Part shown: piece after piece, positions 26,826 to 35,340 of the stretch
Layout: every line of letters begins with the position of its first letter
How positions within the stretch are numbered: position 1 is the stretch's first letter
Assembly: GCA_964632495.1 (NCBI GenBank)
Contig: CAZWDS010000002.1
Coordinates: forward strand, 1-64,000
From: CALKXV01 sp964632495
Lineage (GTDB): Bacteria; Pseudomonadota; Alphaproteobacteria; Rhodobacterales; Rhodobacteraceae
Length of the DNA stretch: 64,000 nucleotides
Reading direction: 5' to 3'
Notes under the pieces: model-generated
What the model was told of the DNA's origin: nothing
What the model saw: the letters and a program-made list of their open reading frames with translations, nothing else
The model's database searches: none
Made by a program: the position numbers and the translations under genes

Positions 26826-27809
26826 TTATGCCGAGCAGCTCGCGCCGCCCAAGACGCAGAACTTCGCGCAATGGGGGTGGTTTAACCGCACCGGACGCTC
26901 TGCCTCTTCCAAGGTCGCGCCCAATTCGAACTCGGGCTCATAAGGCAACAGCGTGCAGGCCACCACTGAAGGGGTTTCTGCGCCCTTGCGCTTCACAACC
27001 ATTCGGGACGAGGCACACATGATATCGTTCGGCGATTTTTCCAGGATATCCCAACAGGCAGTCGTGATTTCGGGGACGTCGACGGTTTCGTCCATCTCGG
27101 GGAACAGAACCGTGTCGGCAGGGGCATAGGCATCAATCTCAAACCCTTCGCGCGTGTAAAGTGCGGCATAGCCCGCCCGTGCCTCGGCTTCGGCCTCGTT
27201 CCACATTGTGCGCCCTGCCACCGTCATGGTCAAACCGGCGTCCCGCAGCCAGCGCATTCCGATCAGGGTCTTCTCAAACCCGCCTTCACCGCGCTCTTGG
27301 TCGTGAAATTCCGCCGACCAGTGATCCAGCGAAATCCGCAAGGTCAGACGATTCCCAAAACGTTCATGCAGTTCTATAAGTCCCGCACGCATAGATTTCC
27401 GCATCATCGGGCGCATGGCATTGGTCAGGATCAACACGTCATAACCTGCCTCAAGCGACACCCGCGCCATGTCGATCATATCGGGGTTCATGAAGGGTTC
27501 GCCGCCGGTAAAGGCGATCTCGCGCACGCCCCAGTTCCGATCCGCAAGTTGAGCCAGATAGTCTTCAACCTCGGCCGTTTTCAAATAGACCAAGGCGTCG
27601 TTTTTCGGCGACGAAAGGATATAGCAGTTCGGACACTCGATGTTGCACAAGGTTCCGGTGTTGAACCAAAGCGTTTCAGGCTTGGTCAGTGCGACCTCGG
27701 CACGGGCTTCGCCCTTGGCAGTCACCAATGGATCCTTAAATTTTTCACCCGTTCTTTGGCCCTTTTGGGCGTCTTTTGGCGTATCCGTCTGCTCGATCGT
27801 GTCTTTCAT
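26826..27809 (-). CDS. Radical SAM protein
   Basis: A 327-residue radical SAM enzyme. The [4Fe-4S] motif is Cys55-x3-Cys59-x2-Cys62 (CNIECPNCY), with TGGEPF at 101-106 for SAM binding. The C-terminal HCAKFCVLGGASCS could ligate an additional cluster, as in SPASM-like enzymes. The first 40 residues are polar and probably disordered. It diverges from zwf; the relation may be positional only. The substrate is unknown. Confidence 0.85.
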   Translation of the reverse strand: MKDTIEQTDTPKDAQKGQRTGEKFKDPLVTAKGEARAEVALTKPETLWFNTGTLCNIECPNCYILSSPKNDALVYLKTAEVEDYLAQLADRNWGVREIAFTGGEPFMNPDMIDMARVSLEAGYDVLILTNAMRPMMRKSMRAGLIELHERFGNRLTLRISLDHWSAEFHDQERGEGGFEKTLIGMRWLRDAGLTMTVAGRTMWNEAEAEARAGYAALYTREGFEIDAYAPADTVLFPEMDETVDVPEITTACWDILEKSPNDIMCASSRMVVKRKGAETPSVVACTLLPYEPEFELGATLEEAERPVRLNHPHCAKFCVLGGASCSA

Positions 27810-27957
27810 AGCGGTTTATTCGTCCCTTTGTCGTGCTTTACCTATGAGCAAGTTTTCCAAAGGAAAAGAAAAAGCGTGCGGTCGTGACAGAGATGTGATG
27901 TGCATGTGCCCGTCTGGACCTGACGGGTCAGACGCGCTAAACGACGTCCGAATAAAT

Positions 27958-27971
27958 TGTTAGCGTTAACA
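27958..27971. promoter_or_regulatory. LacI-type operator before zwf
   Basis: TGTTAGCGTTAACA is palindromic at 12 of 14 positions with a central CG, typical of LacI-family operators (TGTTAGCGCTAACA type). It ends 18 bases before the zwf ATG, so a repressor there would block transcription or early elongation of zwf-pgi. Confidence 0.6.
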
Positions 27972-27989
27972 TCCGTGAGGAGAAGACCA

Positions 27990-29444
27990 ATGGTCTCACG
28001 CGTTATCCCGGTCGATGAGTTTGACCTTGTCATCTTTGGTGGCACGGGCGATTTGGCACGTCGAAAGATTTTGCCGGGCCTGTTTCGCCGCTTCCAATCT
28101 GGGCAAATGCCGGAAAAGAGCCGCATTATTGGCGCTGCACGGTCCGACATCGACACCAAGGCCTACCGCGCGGACATCGACAAAGCCCTGCAGGAATTCA
28201 TGCCCAAGGACGCGCGCCCGAAAGAGGCCGTCAAAGCTTTCCTTGAGCGTTTGGACTATGTGACCATTGACGCCATGGGCGAGGGGGGCTGGAAAGAGCT
28301 GACTGGCATGCTGCGCAAAGATGTCGTGCATGCCTACTACTTCTCGGTCGCCCCGTCGTTGTTCGGCGCTTTGGCCGAACGTCTGCACAAACATGGATGT
28401 GCCGGGCCAAGCTGTCGGATTGTCGTTGAAAAACCCTTTGGTCGCGATCTGGAAAGCGCCAAGGCCCTGAACAAAACCCTGCGTGATCACTTCGACGAAA
28501 GCCAAATCTATCGGATCGACCATTACTTGGGCAAAGAAACCGTCCAAAACCTGATGGCCGTGCGCTTTGCCAATGTCCTTTTCGAACCGCTTTGGAATGC
28601 ACAGTTCATTGACCACGTGCAAATCACCGTGGCCGAAACGGTCGGCGTCGAAGGGCGGGGGGCTTACTATGATAAGTCCGGTGCCATGCGTGATATGGTG
28701 CAGAACCACCTGATGCAGCTTTTGTGCCTGACCGCGATGGAGCCGCCCTCGCGCTTCGAACCCGATGCGGTGCGCGACGAAAAGCTGAAAGTCATCCGTG
28801 CTCTTGATCCCGTTTCGAACGAAGACATCGTGCGCGGGCAGTATGTGTCGAAGAAAAAAGACGACAGCTATCTGGATCAGGTCGAAGACGAGAACAGCAT
28901 AACCGAAAGCTTTATCGCAATGCGTCTGCATCTGTCCAACTGGAGATGGGCGGGGGTCCCGTTCTATCTGCGCACAGGCAAACGCATGAAAGCGCGCCAT
29001 TCCGAAATCACCATCGTTTTCAAGGACGCGCCCCATTCGATCTTTGGTCAGGATTTGGGCCAGCACCGCAACGTCTTGGCAATCCGCCTGCAACCCAACG
29101 AAGGTATGGACCTTTTCGTCACGATCAAGGAACCGGGGCCGGGTGGTATGCGCCTTGTGGACGTCCCCTTGGACATGACCTTTGCAGATGCTCTTGGGCC
29201 TGGGTCCGAAGACGTGACCGACGCTTACGAGCGCTTGATTATGGACGTGATCCGTGGGGATCAAACCCTGTTCATGCGTGGTGACGAGGTGGAGGCGGCG
29301 TGGAACTGGACCGATCCGATCATCGAAGGTTGGACCGATCGCGGCGACAAGCCAATGCCGTACGACGTAGGCTCAAACGGGCCGGAAGACGCCGCCATTT
29401 TGCTGCACTCCGAAGGGCGGCGCTGGCGGGATATCGGGGGATAA
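27990..29444 (+). CDS. zwf: Glucose-6-phosphate 1-dehydrogenase
   Basis: Oxidises glucose 6-phosphate to 6-phosphogluconolactone and makes NADPH, feeding the Entner-Doudoroff pathway. The protein has 484 residues. ATG 27990 follows a strong GTGAGGAGAAG site; an upstream in-frame start at 27957 would overlap the operator. FGGTGDLARRK (16-26) binds the cofactor, and RIDHYLGKE (175-183, Lys182) is the active-site signature. It is followed 10 bases later by pgi. A 6-phosphogluconolactonase gene, often found between these two in relatives, is absent. Confidence 0.96.
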   Translation: MVSRVIPVDEFDLVIFGGTGDLARRKILPGLFRRFQSGQMPEKSRIIGAARSDIDTKAYRADIDKALQEFMPKDARPKEAVKAFLERLDYVTIDAMGEGGWKELTGMLRKDVVHAYYFSVAPSLFGALAERLHKHGCAGPSCRIVVEKPFGRDLESAKALNKTLRDHFDESQIYRIDHYLGKETVQNLMAVRFANVLFEPLWNAQFIDHVQITVAETVGVEGRGAYYDKSGAMRDMVQNHLMQLLCLTAMEPPSRFEPDAVRDEKLKVIRALDPVSNEDIVRGQYVSKKKDDSYLDQVEDENSITESFIAMRLHLSNWRWAGVPFYLRTGKRMKARHSEITIVFKDAPHSIFGQDLGQHRNVLAIRLQPNEGMDLFVTIKEPGPGGMRLVDVPLDMTFADALGPGSEDVTDAYERLIMDVIRGDQTLFMRGDEVEAAWNWTDPIIEGWTDRGDKPMPYDVGSNGPEDAAILLHSEGRRWRDIGG

Positions 29445-29454
29445 GAGGCAGATC

Positions 29455-31065
29455 ATGGACTGGAATGCACTGAACAAAGCGGCTGAAAAAGCAGCAAAAA
29501 CACCGATCCTCGCCCGGTTCGACGATCCGCACCGTGCGCGTGACTTCTCGCTCGAAGCGGGTGATCTTTTGTTCGACTATTCCAAAACCGCGATGGACGC
29601 GGCAGGCCGCGATCTGTTGTTGTCGATGGTCGAAACCGCCGGCGTTGAAGCCCGCCGTGACGCGATGTTCGCAGGAGAAAAGATCAACGAAACCGAAGGC
29701 CGCGCTGTTTTGCACACGGCCTTGCGCAACCTCTCGGGCGATCCCGTTCTGGTGGACGGCAAAGACGTTATGCCCGGTGTTCTGAACACTCTGGCACGGA
29801 TGGAAGGCTTTGCGAAAGACATCCGCTCCGGCACTCTGACCGTTTCGGGCGGCCAGGTCACCGATGTGGTCAACATCGGCATCGGCGGCTCGGACCTTGG
29901 TCCCGCCATGGCGACTTTGGCGCTTGCCCCCTACCACGACGGACCCAAATGCCACTTCGTGTCCAACGTAGACGGCGCACACATCAACGATGTTCTGCTC
30001 GGCCTGAACCCGGCCACCACACTGGTGATCGTGGCCTCAAAGACCTTTACCACAATCGAAACCATGACCAACGCCGATACTGCCCGCGCCTGGATTGCCA
30101 AGGCTGTCGGGGCGGATGCGGCAGGCGGTCACTTCGCGGCCCTGTCCTCGGCTGGTGAAAAGACCGCCGCTTACGGCATTGATCCGACGCGTGTTTTCGG
30201 CTTCGAAGATTGGGTCGGCGGCCGCTATTCCATGTGGGGGCCAATCGGCCTGTCGCTGATGCTTGCCATCGGGCCGGACGCGTTCCGCGCTTTTCTGTCC
30301 GGCGGTGAAGCGATGGACCGCCACTTCCGGTCTGCGGCCCCGGCTGAAAACCTGCCCATCCTGTTGGCCCTGACTGGCATCTGGCACAACCAAGGCTTGG
30401 GCCATGCCACCCGTGCCGTGTTGCCCTACGAACAACGCCTGACGCGACTTCCGGCCTACTTCCAACAGCTTGAGATGGAAAGCAACGGCAAAGGCGTCGC
30501 CATGCATGGCGCGTCTGTCCCCGTCCACACCGGGCCCATCGTCTGGGGCGAACCGGGCACCAACGGCCAGCACGCGTTTTACCAATTGATCCACCAAGGC
30601 ACACGACCGATCCCATGCGAATTCATGATCGGTGCCGAGGGCCATGAAGAGGCGCTGCACCACCAGCACCAACTTCTGATCGCCAATTGCCTCGCCCAAT
30701 CCGAAGCCCTGATGCGTGGCCGCACACTGGACGAAGCGCGCGCGCTGATGGAAGGCCAGTTCGAAGGTGATGAACTTGACCGCCAAGCCCGCCACCGTGT
30801 CTTCCCCGGCAACCGGCCGTCAACCACGCTGATTTACCCGAAGCTGACGCCCTTCGTACTGGGCCAGATCATCGCGCTTTACGAACACCGGGTGTTTGTC
30901 GAAGGCGTGATGCTGGGGATCAATTCCTACGACCAATGGGGCGTCGAACTGGGCAAGGTGCTGGCGACCGACTTGCAACCCGTGGTGACCGGGGAAAAAG
31001 GCACCGAGGGCAAAGACGGCTCAACCGCGCAACTGATTGGGTACGTCCAAAAGCACGGCGGCTAA
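29455..31065 (+). CDS. pgi: Glucose-6-phosphate isomerase
   Basis: Interconverts glucose 6-phosphate and fructose 6-phosphate. The protein has 536 residues, normal for the long bacterial form. INIGIGGSDLGP-type substrate-binding sequence, VWGEPGTNGQHAFYQLIHQGT and the C-terminal GVMLGINSYDQWGVELGK signature are present. The start is ATG 29455, 10 bases after the zwf stop, so the pair is co-transcribed under the LacI-type operator. Confidence 0.96.
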   Translation: MDWNALNKAAEKAAKTPILARFDDPHRARDFSLEAGDLLFDYSKTAMDAAGRDLLLSMVETAGVEARRDAMFAGEKINETEGRAVLHTALRNLSGDPVLVDGKDVMPGVLNTLARMEGFAKDIRSGTLTVSGGQVTDVVNIGIGGSDLGPAMATLALAPYHDGPKCHFVSNVDGAHINDVLLGLNPATTLVIVASKTFTTIETMTNADTARAWIAKAVGADAAGGHFAALSSAGEKTAAYGIDPTRVFGFEDWVGGRYSMWGPIGLSLMLAIGPDAFRAFLSGGEAMDRHFRSAAPAENLPILLALTGIWHNQGLGHATRAVLPYEQRLTRLPAYFQQLEMESNGKGVAMHGASVPVHTGPIVWGEPGTNGQHAFYQLIHQGTRPIPCEFMIGAEGHEEALHHQHQLLIANCLAQSEALMRGRTLDEARALMEGQFEGDELDRQARHRVFPGNRPSTTLIYPKLTPFVLGQIIALYEHRVFVEGVMLGINSYDQWGVELGKVLATDLQPVVTGEKGTEGKDGSTAQLIGYVQKHGG

Positions 31066-31068
31066 GGG

Positions 31069-31554
31069 TCAGGCGATCTTTGGCGCGTCACGCTCAACGA
31101 TCTGCGCACGACCCGTGTCATAGTGCGCACGCCGCGTCTTGCCATCCTGCTCCAGGCTGATCACAACAGCATCGCCCGTAGCCTTGACCTGCCCGTCTGA
31201 AAATACGGCGTACTCCATAACAAAGCTGGAGGCCTTCAAGAGCTTTGTGCGGGCTGTGACCACATAATGTTCATCCATAAACATCGGCGCCAGATAATCC
31301 GCCGACTGCGCCCGTACAACCAACTGTGGGTCGCCCTTGGTGTATGAGGTCAGCCCATAGTCCTGAATATAACGCACGCGAATGATCTCGAACCACCTGA
31401 GATAAGACACGTTATTCACATGGGCCAAGGCGTCCAATTCATAAAACCGCACCTGATCGGCCATGCCATAAGGCCAGCCGGTGATGCCTTGGGCTTTGAG
31501 GGTGGCACGATCAAGAGAGTTCAGAAAATCAGGCAAGGGCACACTTTGAAACAA
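31069..31554 (-). CDS. Acyl-CoA thioesterase-like protein (4HBT hotdog fold)
   Basis: A protein of up to 161 residues with the hotdog motif RFYELDALAHVNNVSYLRWFE, close to YbgC/4-hydroxybenzoyl-CoA thioesterases; Asp in ELDALAHVNN is the usual catalytic residue. The only long start is TTG 31554, one base after the CCA end of tRNA-Gly; internal candidates are GTG 31542 and ATG 31464, none with a clear ribosome-binding site. It may be transcribed together with the tRNA. Its 3' end is 3 bases from the convergent pgi stop. Confidence 0.75.
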   Translation of the reverse strand: MFQSVPLPDFLNSLDRATLKAQGITGWPYGMADQVRFYELDALAHVNNVSYLRWFEIIRVRYIQDYGLTSYTKGDPQLVVRAQSADYLAPMFMDEHYVVTARTKLLKASSFVMEYAVFSDGQVKATGDAVVISLEQDGKTRRAHYDTGRAQIVERDAPKIA

Positions 31555-31555
31555 T

Positions 31556-31629
31556 TGGAGCGGGTGAAGGGAATCGAACCCTCGTCGTCAGCTTGGGAAG
31601 CTGCTGCTCTACCATTGAGCTACACCCGC
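31556..31629 (-). tRNA. tRNA-Gly (CCC)
   Basis: A 74-nt cloverleaf with encoded CCA. The acceptor begins GCGGGTG and ends CACCCGC-T-CCA, the D arm is GCTCAATGGTAGAGC, the anticodon loop TTCCCAA gives anticodon CCC, and the T arm is GGGTTCGATTCCC. Position 27-43 is a G-A mismatch. It reads GGG codons. Confidence 0.95.
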
Positions 31630-31769
31630 AGTCCCCCTTGGGAGTAGGGAGCAGCGCAAGTGAGGTCAAGTCTGGCACATTGTATGATCCATCAACCAGA
31701 GCGCCTGCGGCGCGCATCATGATTTGGGCGAGAGACCAAGAAGAAGCGCGAATTTGAATAAGAGTTGTC

Positions 31770-31829
31770 TTTCCTCTTGCCGAAAATACTTCGGGGGAGG
31801 CTCTCAAAAGAGCCGGGGGCAGAGCCCCC
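31770..31829 (+). repeat. Dispersed repeat family I, copy B
   Basis: TTTCCTCTTGCCGAAAATAC leads to TTCGGGGGA and two hairpins: GGCTCTCAAAAGAGCC (31799-31814) and GGGGGCAGAGCCCCC (31815-31829). It is just downstream of the 3' end of the leftward ASKHA gene, in opposite orientation. Confidence 0.75.
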
Positions 31830-31844
31830 AGTTTCCCGCCCGTA

Positions 31845-33881
31845 TCAGCCGCGACGCCGCCGACGTTTGCGGCCGTCCTCGCCGCCACCGGCATTGAAGC
31901 CGACCTCTGGCAGGACCACGACTTTTCCAAGTTCAGGAAAGGCGGCTGTGGCATGGGGAATGGCATTGGCGGCAATGAAATGCTCTTGAAAGCGTGGCTC
32001 GATCGCGGTTTCCACTTTGTGGATGCGATGCACCTCGGTTTCGATCCGCGCCCGTGCGGTGATGTCACATAAGGCAATGCGCGCACCGGTTCCTGCGGCG
32101 TTCCCGGCTGACGTCACCTTGTCCAATTCGCAATCCGGGATCATGCCCAGAACCATGGCGTGTTTGGGCGAAATATGTGCACCGAACGCCCCGGCCAGAA
32201 CAATCCGGTCTACGGTGTCGGTGTCAAATTCGTCCATCAGCAGGCGCGCGCCCGCATAAAGCGCGGACTTTGCCAGTTGGATGGCGCGGATATCGCCTTG
32301 GGTGACTGTGATCTTGGTTCCGTCTTCGCCGTCCCATACCAAATAGGCATGGGTACGCCCGTCAGGAATCGCGCGTTCGGTTCCTGTTTGCGCCGCCGAT
32401 CCGATCAGCCCGGACGGATCCAAAAGCCCGGCTATCCGCATTTCGGCAACCGCTTCAATAATGCCCGAGCCGCAAATGCCAGTCACACCTGTGGTCGCGA
32501 TCGCCGCTGAAAAACCAGGGTCGTCCGACCACAGATCCGAGCCGATGACGCGAAAGCGTGGCTCTTTTGTGTCTGGATTGATCTCGATCCGTTCTATGGC
32601 ACCCGGCGCTGCACGTTGTCCGGATGAGATTTGCGCGCCTTCAAAAGCGGGTCCCGTCGGCGAGGAGCAGGCCAGCACGCGATCTTTTGTGCCCAGCAAA
32701 ATCTCGGCATTTGTGCCGACGTCGCAGATCAACACCAGATCGTCCGACCGATAAGGCTCTTCCGACAGGGCGACGGCGGCACAATCGGCACCCACGTGAC
32801 CGGCGATGCAAGGCAAAAGATAACCGCGGGCCGCCGGGTTGATCGAAGAGAGGCCAAGCGCGCTGGCGGCTGTATTCACCGGGTCAGATGTGGCCAGCGC
32901 GAAAGGGGCCTGACCCAGTTCGACAGGATCAATGCCCAGCAACAGGTGATGCATGACCGGATTGCAAACAACGACGGCTTCCACGATTTGGGCCGGGTCA
33001 ATCCCGGCATCTGCGGCAAGATCGGTCGCCAGAAAATCCATCGCCCCGCGCACGACGGTGGTCATTTCGGTGTCGCCGCCCGGGTTCATCATGGCGTAGG
33101 ACACGCGGCTCATCAGATCTTCGCCGAACCGGATTTGCGGGTTCATCACACCGGAAGAGGTGAGCACCTCGCCGTTCCTCAAATCGCACAGATGTGCCGC
33201 GATGGTGGTCGAACCCAGATCAATCGCCAAGCCGTAAAGCCGGTCTTCACAATAGCCCGGCCATAAGTCGATCAGGATAGGGCGACCACCCCGATGATCC
33301 CGCCACACAGCCGCCGTCACCGCCCATTTGCCCTTGCGCAGCACGGGCTGCAACTTGCCCAAAAGCGTCGGGCTGGCCTCAACATTTTCCAAACCCCAGT
33401 CGCGAGAGAGAGCTTCGCGCAACCGCTGCAAATCGCCCGAGGGTTCGTGCATGTCGGGTTCGCGCACCTCGACATAATAAAGCCGCGTCGCCGGATCCAT
33501 GCGGATGTCACGGATCGCGGCGGCTTTGCGCACGACCTGTTTGTGCACCTGACTTTCTGCGGGCACGTCGATAACGATGTCGCTTTGAATGCAGGCCTGA
33601 CACCCCAAACGGCGCCCCTCTTTCAGCCCACGCTTTTCGTCATAGCGCGCTTCAACCGCGTTCCATTCTGTCAGGGCATCGGACGCCACCGTCAGCCCAT
33701 GTTTTGGAAACTGGCCCACGCCCGGCGAGACCTGACATTTCGAACATATCCCGCGCCCACCACAGACCGAATCCAGATCCACGCCCAACTGCCGCGCTGC
33801 CGTCAGAACCGGCGTTCCAACTGGGACTTCCCCGCGCTTGCCGGAGGGCGTGAAAATCACCAATGCCGTGTCTTTGCTCAT
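31845..33881 (-). CDS. ASKHA-domain corrinoid-protein reductive activase (RACo-like, DUF4445)
   Basis: A 678-residue protein that reductively reactivates cobalamin of corrinoid methyltransferase proteins using ATP. An N-terminal [2Fe-2S] ferredoxin domain has ligands Cys40, Cys46, Cys49 (CGGRGICSKC) and Cys94; the rest is an actin-like ATPase (LAIDLGSTTIAAHLCDL, LICDVGTNAEILLG, VLAGAFGAHI). ATG 33881 follows AAAGGA; an upstream extension to 34013 has no family resemblance. The C-terminus is a basic tail, GGGEDGRKRRRRRG. It pairs functionally with the methyltransferase at 35341-36501, but its corrinoid protein is not in the window. Confidence 0.88.
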   Translation of the reverse strand: MSKDTALVIFTPSGKRGEVPVGTPVLTAARQLGVDLDSVCGGRGICSKCQVSPGVGQFPKHGLTVASDALTEWNAVEARYDEKRGLKEGRRLGCQACIQSDIVIDVPAESQVHKQVVRKAAAIRDIRMDPATRLYYVEVREPDMHEPSGDLQRLREALSRDWGLENVEASPTLLGKLQPVLRKGKWAVTAAVWRDHRGGRPILIDLWPGYCEDRLYGLAIDLGSTTIAAHLCDLRNGEVLTSSGVMNPQIRFGEDLMSRVSYAMMNPGGDTEMTTVVRGAMDFLATDLAADAGIDPAQIVEAVVVCNPVMHHLLLGIDPVELGQAPFALATSDPVNTAASALGLSSINPAARGYLLPCIAGHVGADCAAVALSEEPYRSDDLVLICDVGTNAEILLGTKDRVLACSSPTGPAFEGAQISSGQRAAPGAIERIEINPDTKEPRFRVIGSDLWSDDPGFSAAIATTGVTGICGSGIIEAVAEMRIAGLLDPSGLIGSAAQTGTERAIPDGRTHAYLVWDGEDGTKITVTQGDIRAIQLAKSALYAGARLLMDEFDTDTVDRIVLAGAFGAHISPKHAMVLGMIPDCELDKVTSAGNAAGTGARIALCDITARARIETEVHRIHKVETAIEPRFQEHFIAANAIPHATAAFPELGKVVVLPEVGFNAGGGEDGRKRRRRRG

Positions 33882-34098
33882 TCTGGATCCTTTTGTCTGG
33901 AGCAGAAAGTAACGCATTGATTCCCGGTGAAAAGCCCGGTTGCGCCGGATTCTGGTCCGGATCCGCCAAATGGGGCAGTGACGGCTCTTACAAATTCGTT
34001 TTGTGGCCATCAATCAAACGGCACGACAACCTTTCAGTTGCAGTCAGTACATCTTAGCTTGCCGGGCCATCACGCGTAAGATCACCGCAAAGCGCGAC

Positions 34099-35271
34099 CT
34101 ATCCGTGTTTCCGCTCGGCTTCAGCCAGTTTCTCCAACCAGCCAAGGATCTCTGCCCGGTTCCCGTCCAGCATCGGCGCGCCAGGACGCGTTACCGGGTC
34201 AGGCATGCCTTCGATCTTGACCGGATTGCCCGGGACGCGGTGACGTCCGCCTTGCCAGCGAGGCACATCGACCACCATGTTGCGGGCGATGATCTGGGGA
34301 TCCTCCATCGCCTCAGCCACGTTCTGAATGGGGCCTGTGGGGATGCCCGCCGCCTCAAGCGTTTCAATCCAGTGGTCGCGCGAATGTTCCAGAGTTTTCT
34401 TTTCGATATAGCGCTTCAACAATCGCTCGTTCTCGCACCGTGCCCCGTTCGTGGCAAAACGCGCATCAGTCATCAGTTCCGGCAGATCAAGAACGTTACA
34501 CAATTTGCCAAACAACGCATCATTTCCTGCTGCGATGATGAACAGACCATCCTCGGCATGAAATGCATCAAAGGGCGTGATTGTTGGGTGTCGTGTGCCA
34601 GCGGGGCCGGGGGCCACGCCTGTGGCCGAGACCATAGCCACCGCATGTTCCTGAATGGCGACCTGACAGTCCAGCATGGCTATGTCGACGCGTCGGCCCA
34701 AACCGGTTTTTTCACGTTGGTAAAGTGCGGCCATCACACCTTGGGTCAGGTAAAGCCCGGCAATGATATCCCCGATCGATGCCCCCACGCGCACCGGTTC
34801 GCGCCCGCGTTCGCCTGTGATCGACATCACGCCGCCGCGCCCTTGCACCACCATGTCATAGGCGGGGCGCAGCATGTCTGGCCCCGAATGCCCAAAGCCC
34901 GACACCGTGCCATAGATCAGCCCGGGGTGACGCGCGTGCACTGCGTCCCATCCCAGCCCCAAGCGATCCATCACACCGGGGCGATAGTTTTCGACCAGAA
35001 CATCGGCGCGGGCCAGAAGATCATCAAAAATCGCGCGATCCTCGCTATCGCGTAAATCCAGCGCAATCGATTGTTTGCCCGCATTCAGCCCCGAGAAATA
35101 ACCGCTTTCACCCTCAATAAAGGGCGGAAAAGCGCGGGTGTCATCCCCGGTTCCGGGGCGTTCGACCTTGATGATTTTGGCACCCAGATGGCCAAGGTTC
35201 GTTGTGCAAAAGGGGCCAGCCAGCACATGCGTCAGGTCAAGGACAATCAGATCGGACAAGGGATAGGACAT
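34099..35271 (-). CDS. CoA transferase family III (CaiB/BaiF)
   Basis: A 390-residue family III CoA transferase. Catalytic Asp168 lies in GASIGDIIAG, and LDLTHVLAGPFCTTNLGHLGA and VENYRPGVMDRLGLGW are family blocks. These enzymes move CoA between carboxylic acids (formyl-CoA:oxalate, carnitine, succinyl-CoA types). The exact acids are unknown. It lies between the corrinoid activase and the methyltransferase on the same strand, with 217-bp and 69-bp gaps. Confidence 0.88.
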   Translation of the reverse strand: MSYPLSDLIVLDLTHVLAGPFCTTNLGHLGAKIIKVERPGTGDDTRAFPPFIEGESGYFSGLNAGKQSIALDLRDSEDRAIFDDLLARADVLVENYRPGVMDRLGLGWDAVHARHPGLIYGTVSGFGHSGPDMLRPAYDMVVQGRGGVMSITGERGREPVRVGASIGDIIAGLYLTQGVMAALYQREKTGLGRRVDIAMLDCQVAIQEHAVAMVSATGVAPGPAGTRHPTITPFDAFHAEDGLFIIAAGNDALFGKLCNVLDLPELMTDARFATNGARCENERLLKRYIEKKTLEHSRDHWIETLEAAGIPTGPIQNVAEAMEDPQIIARNMVVDVPRWQGGRHRVPGNPVKIEGMPDPVTRPGAPMLDGNRAEILGWLEKLAEAERKHG

Positions 35272-35340
35272 GGGGCGCGCTCACAGACAGCTAAAATCGC
35301 TGCCTAGCTACACCCCGACCGTTTAAATTTAGTGACAGTA

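Noticed and set aside
27996..29264. Leftward 422-codon frame opposite zwf
   Set aside because: Shadow of zwf; His/Gln-rich translation without family resemblance.
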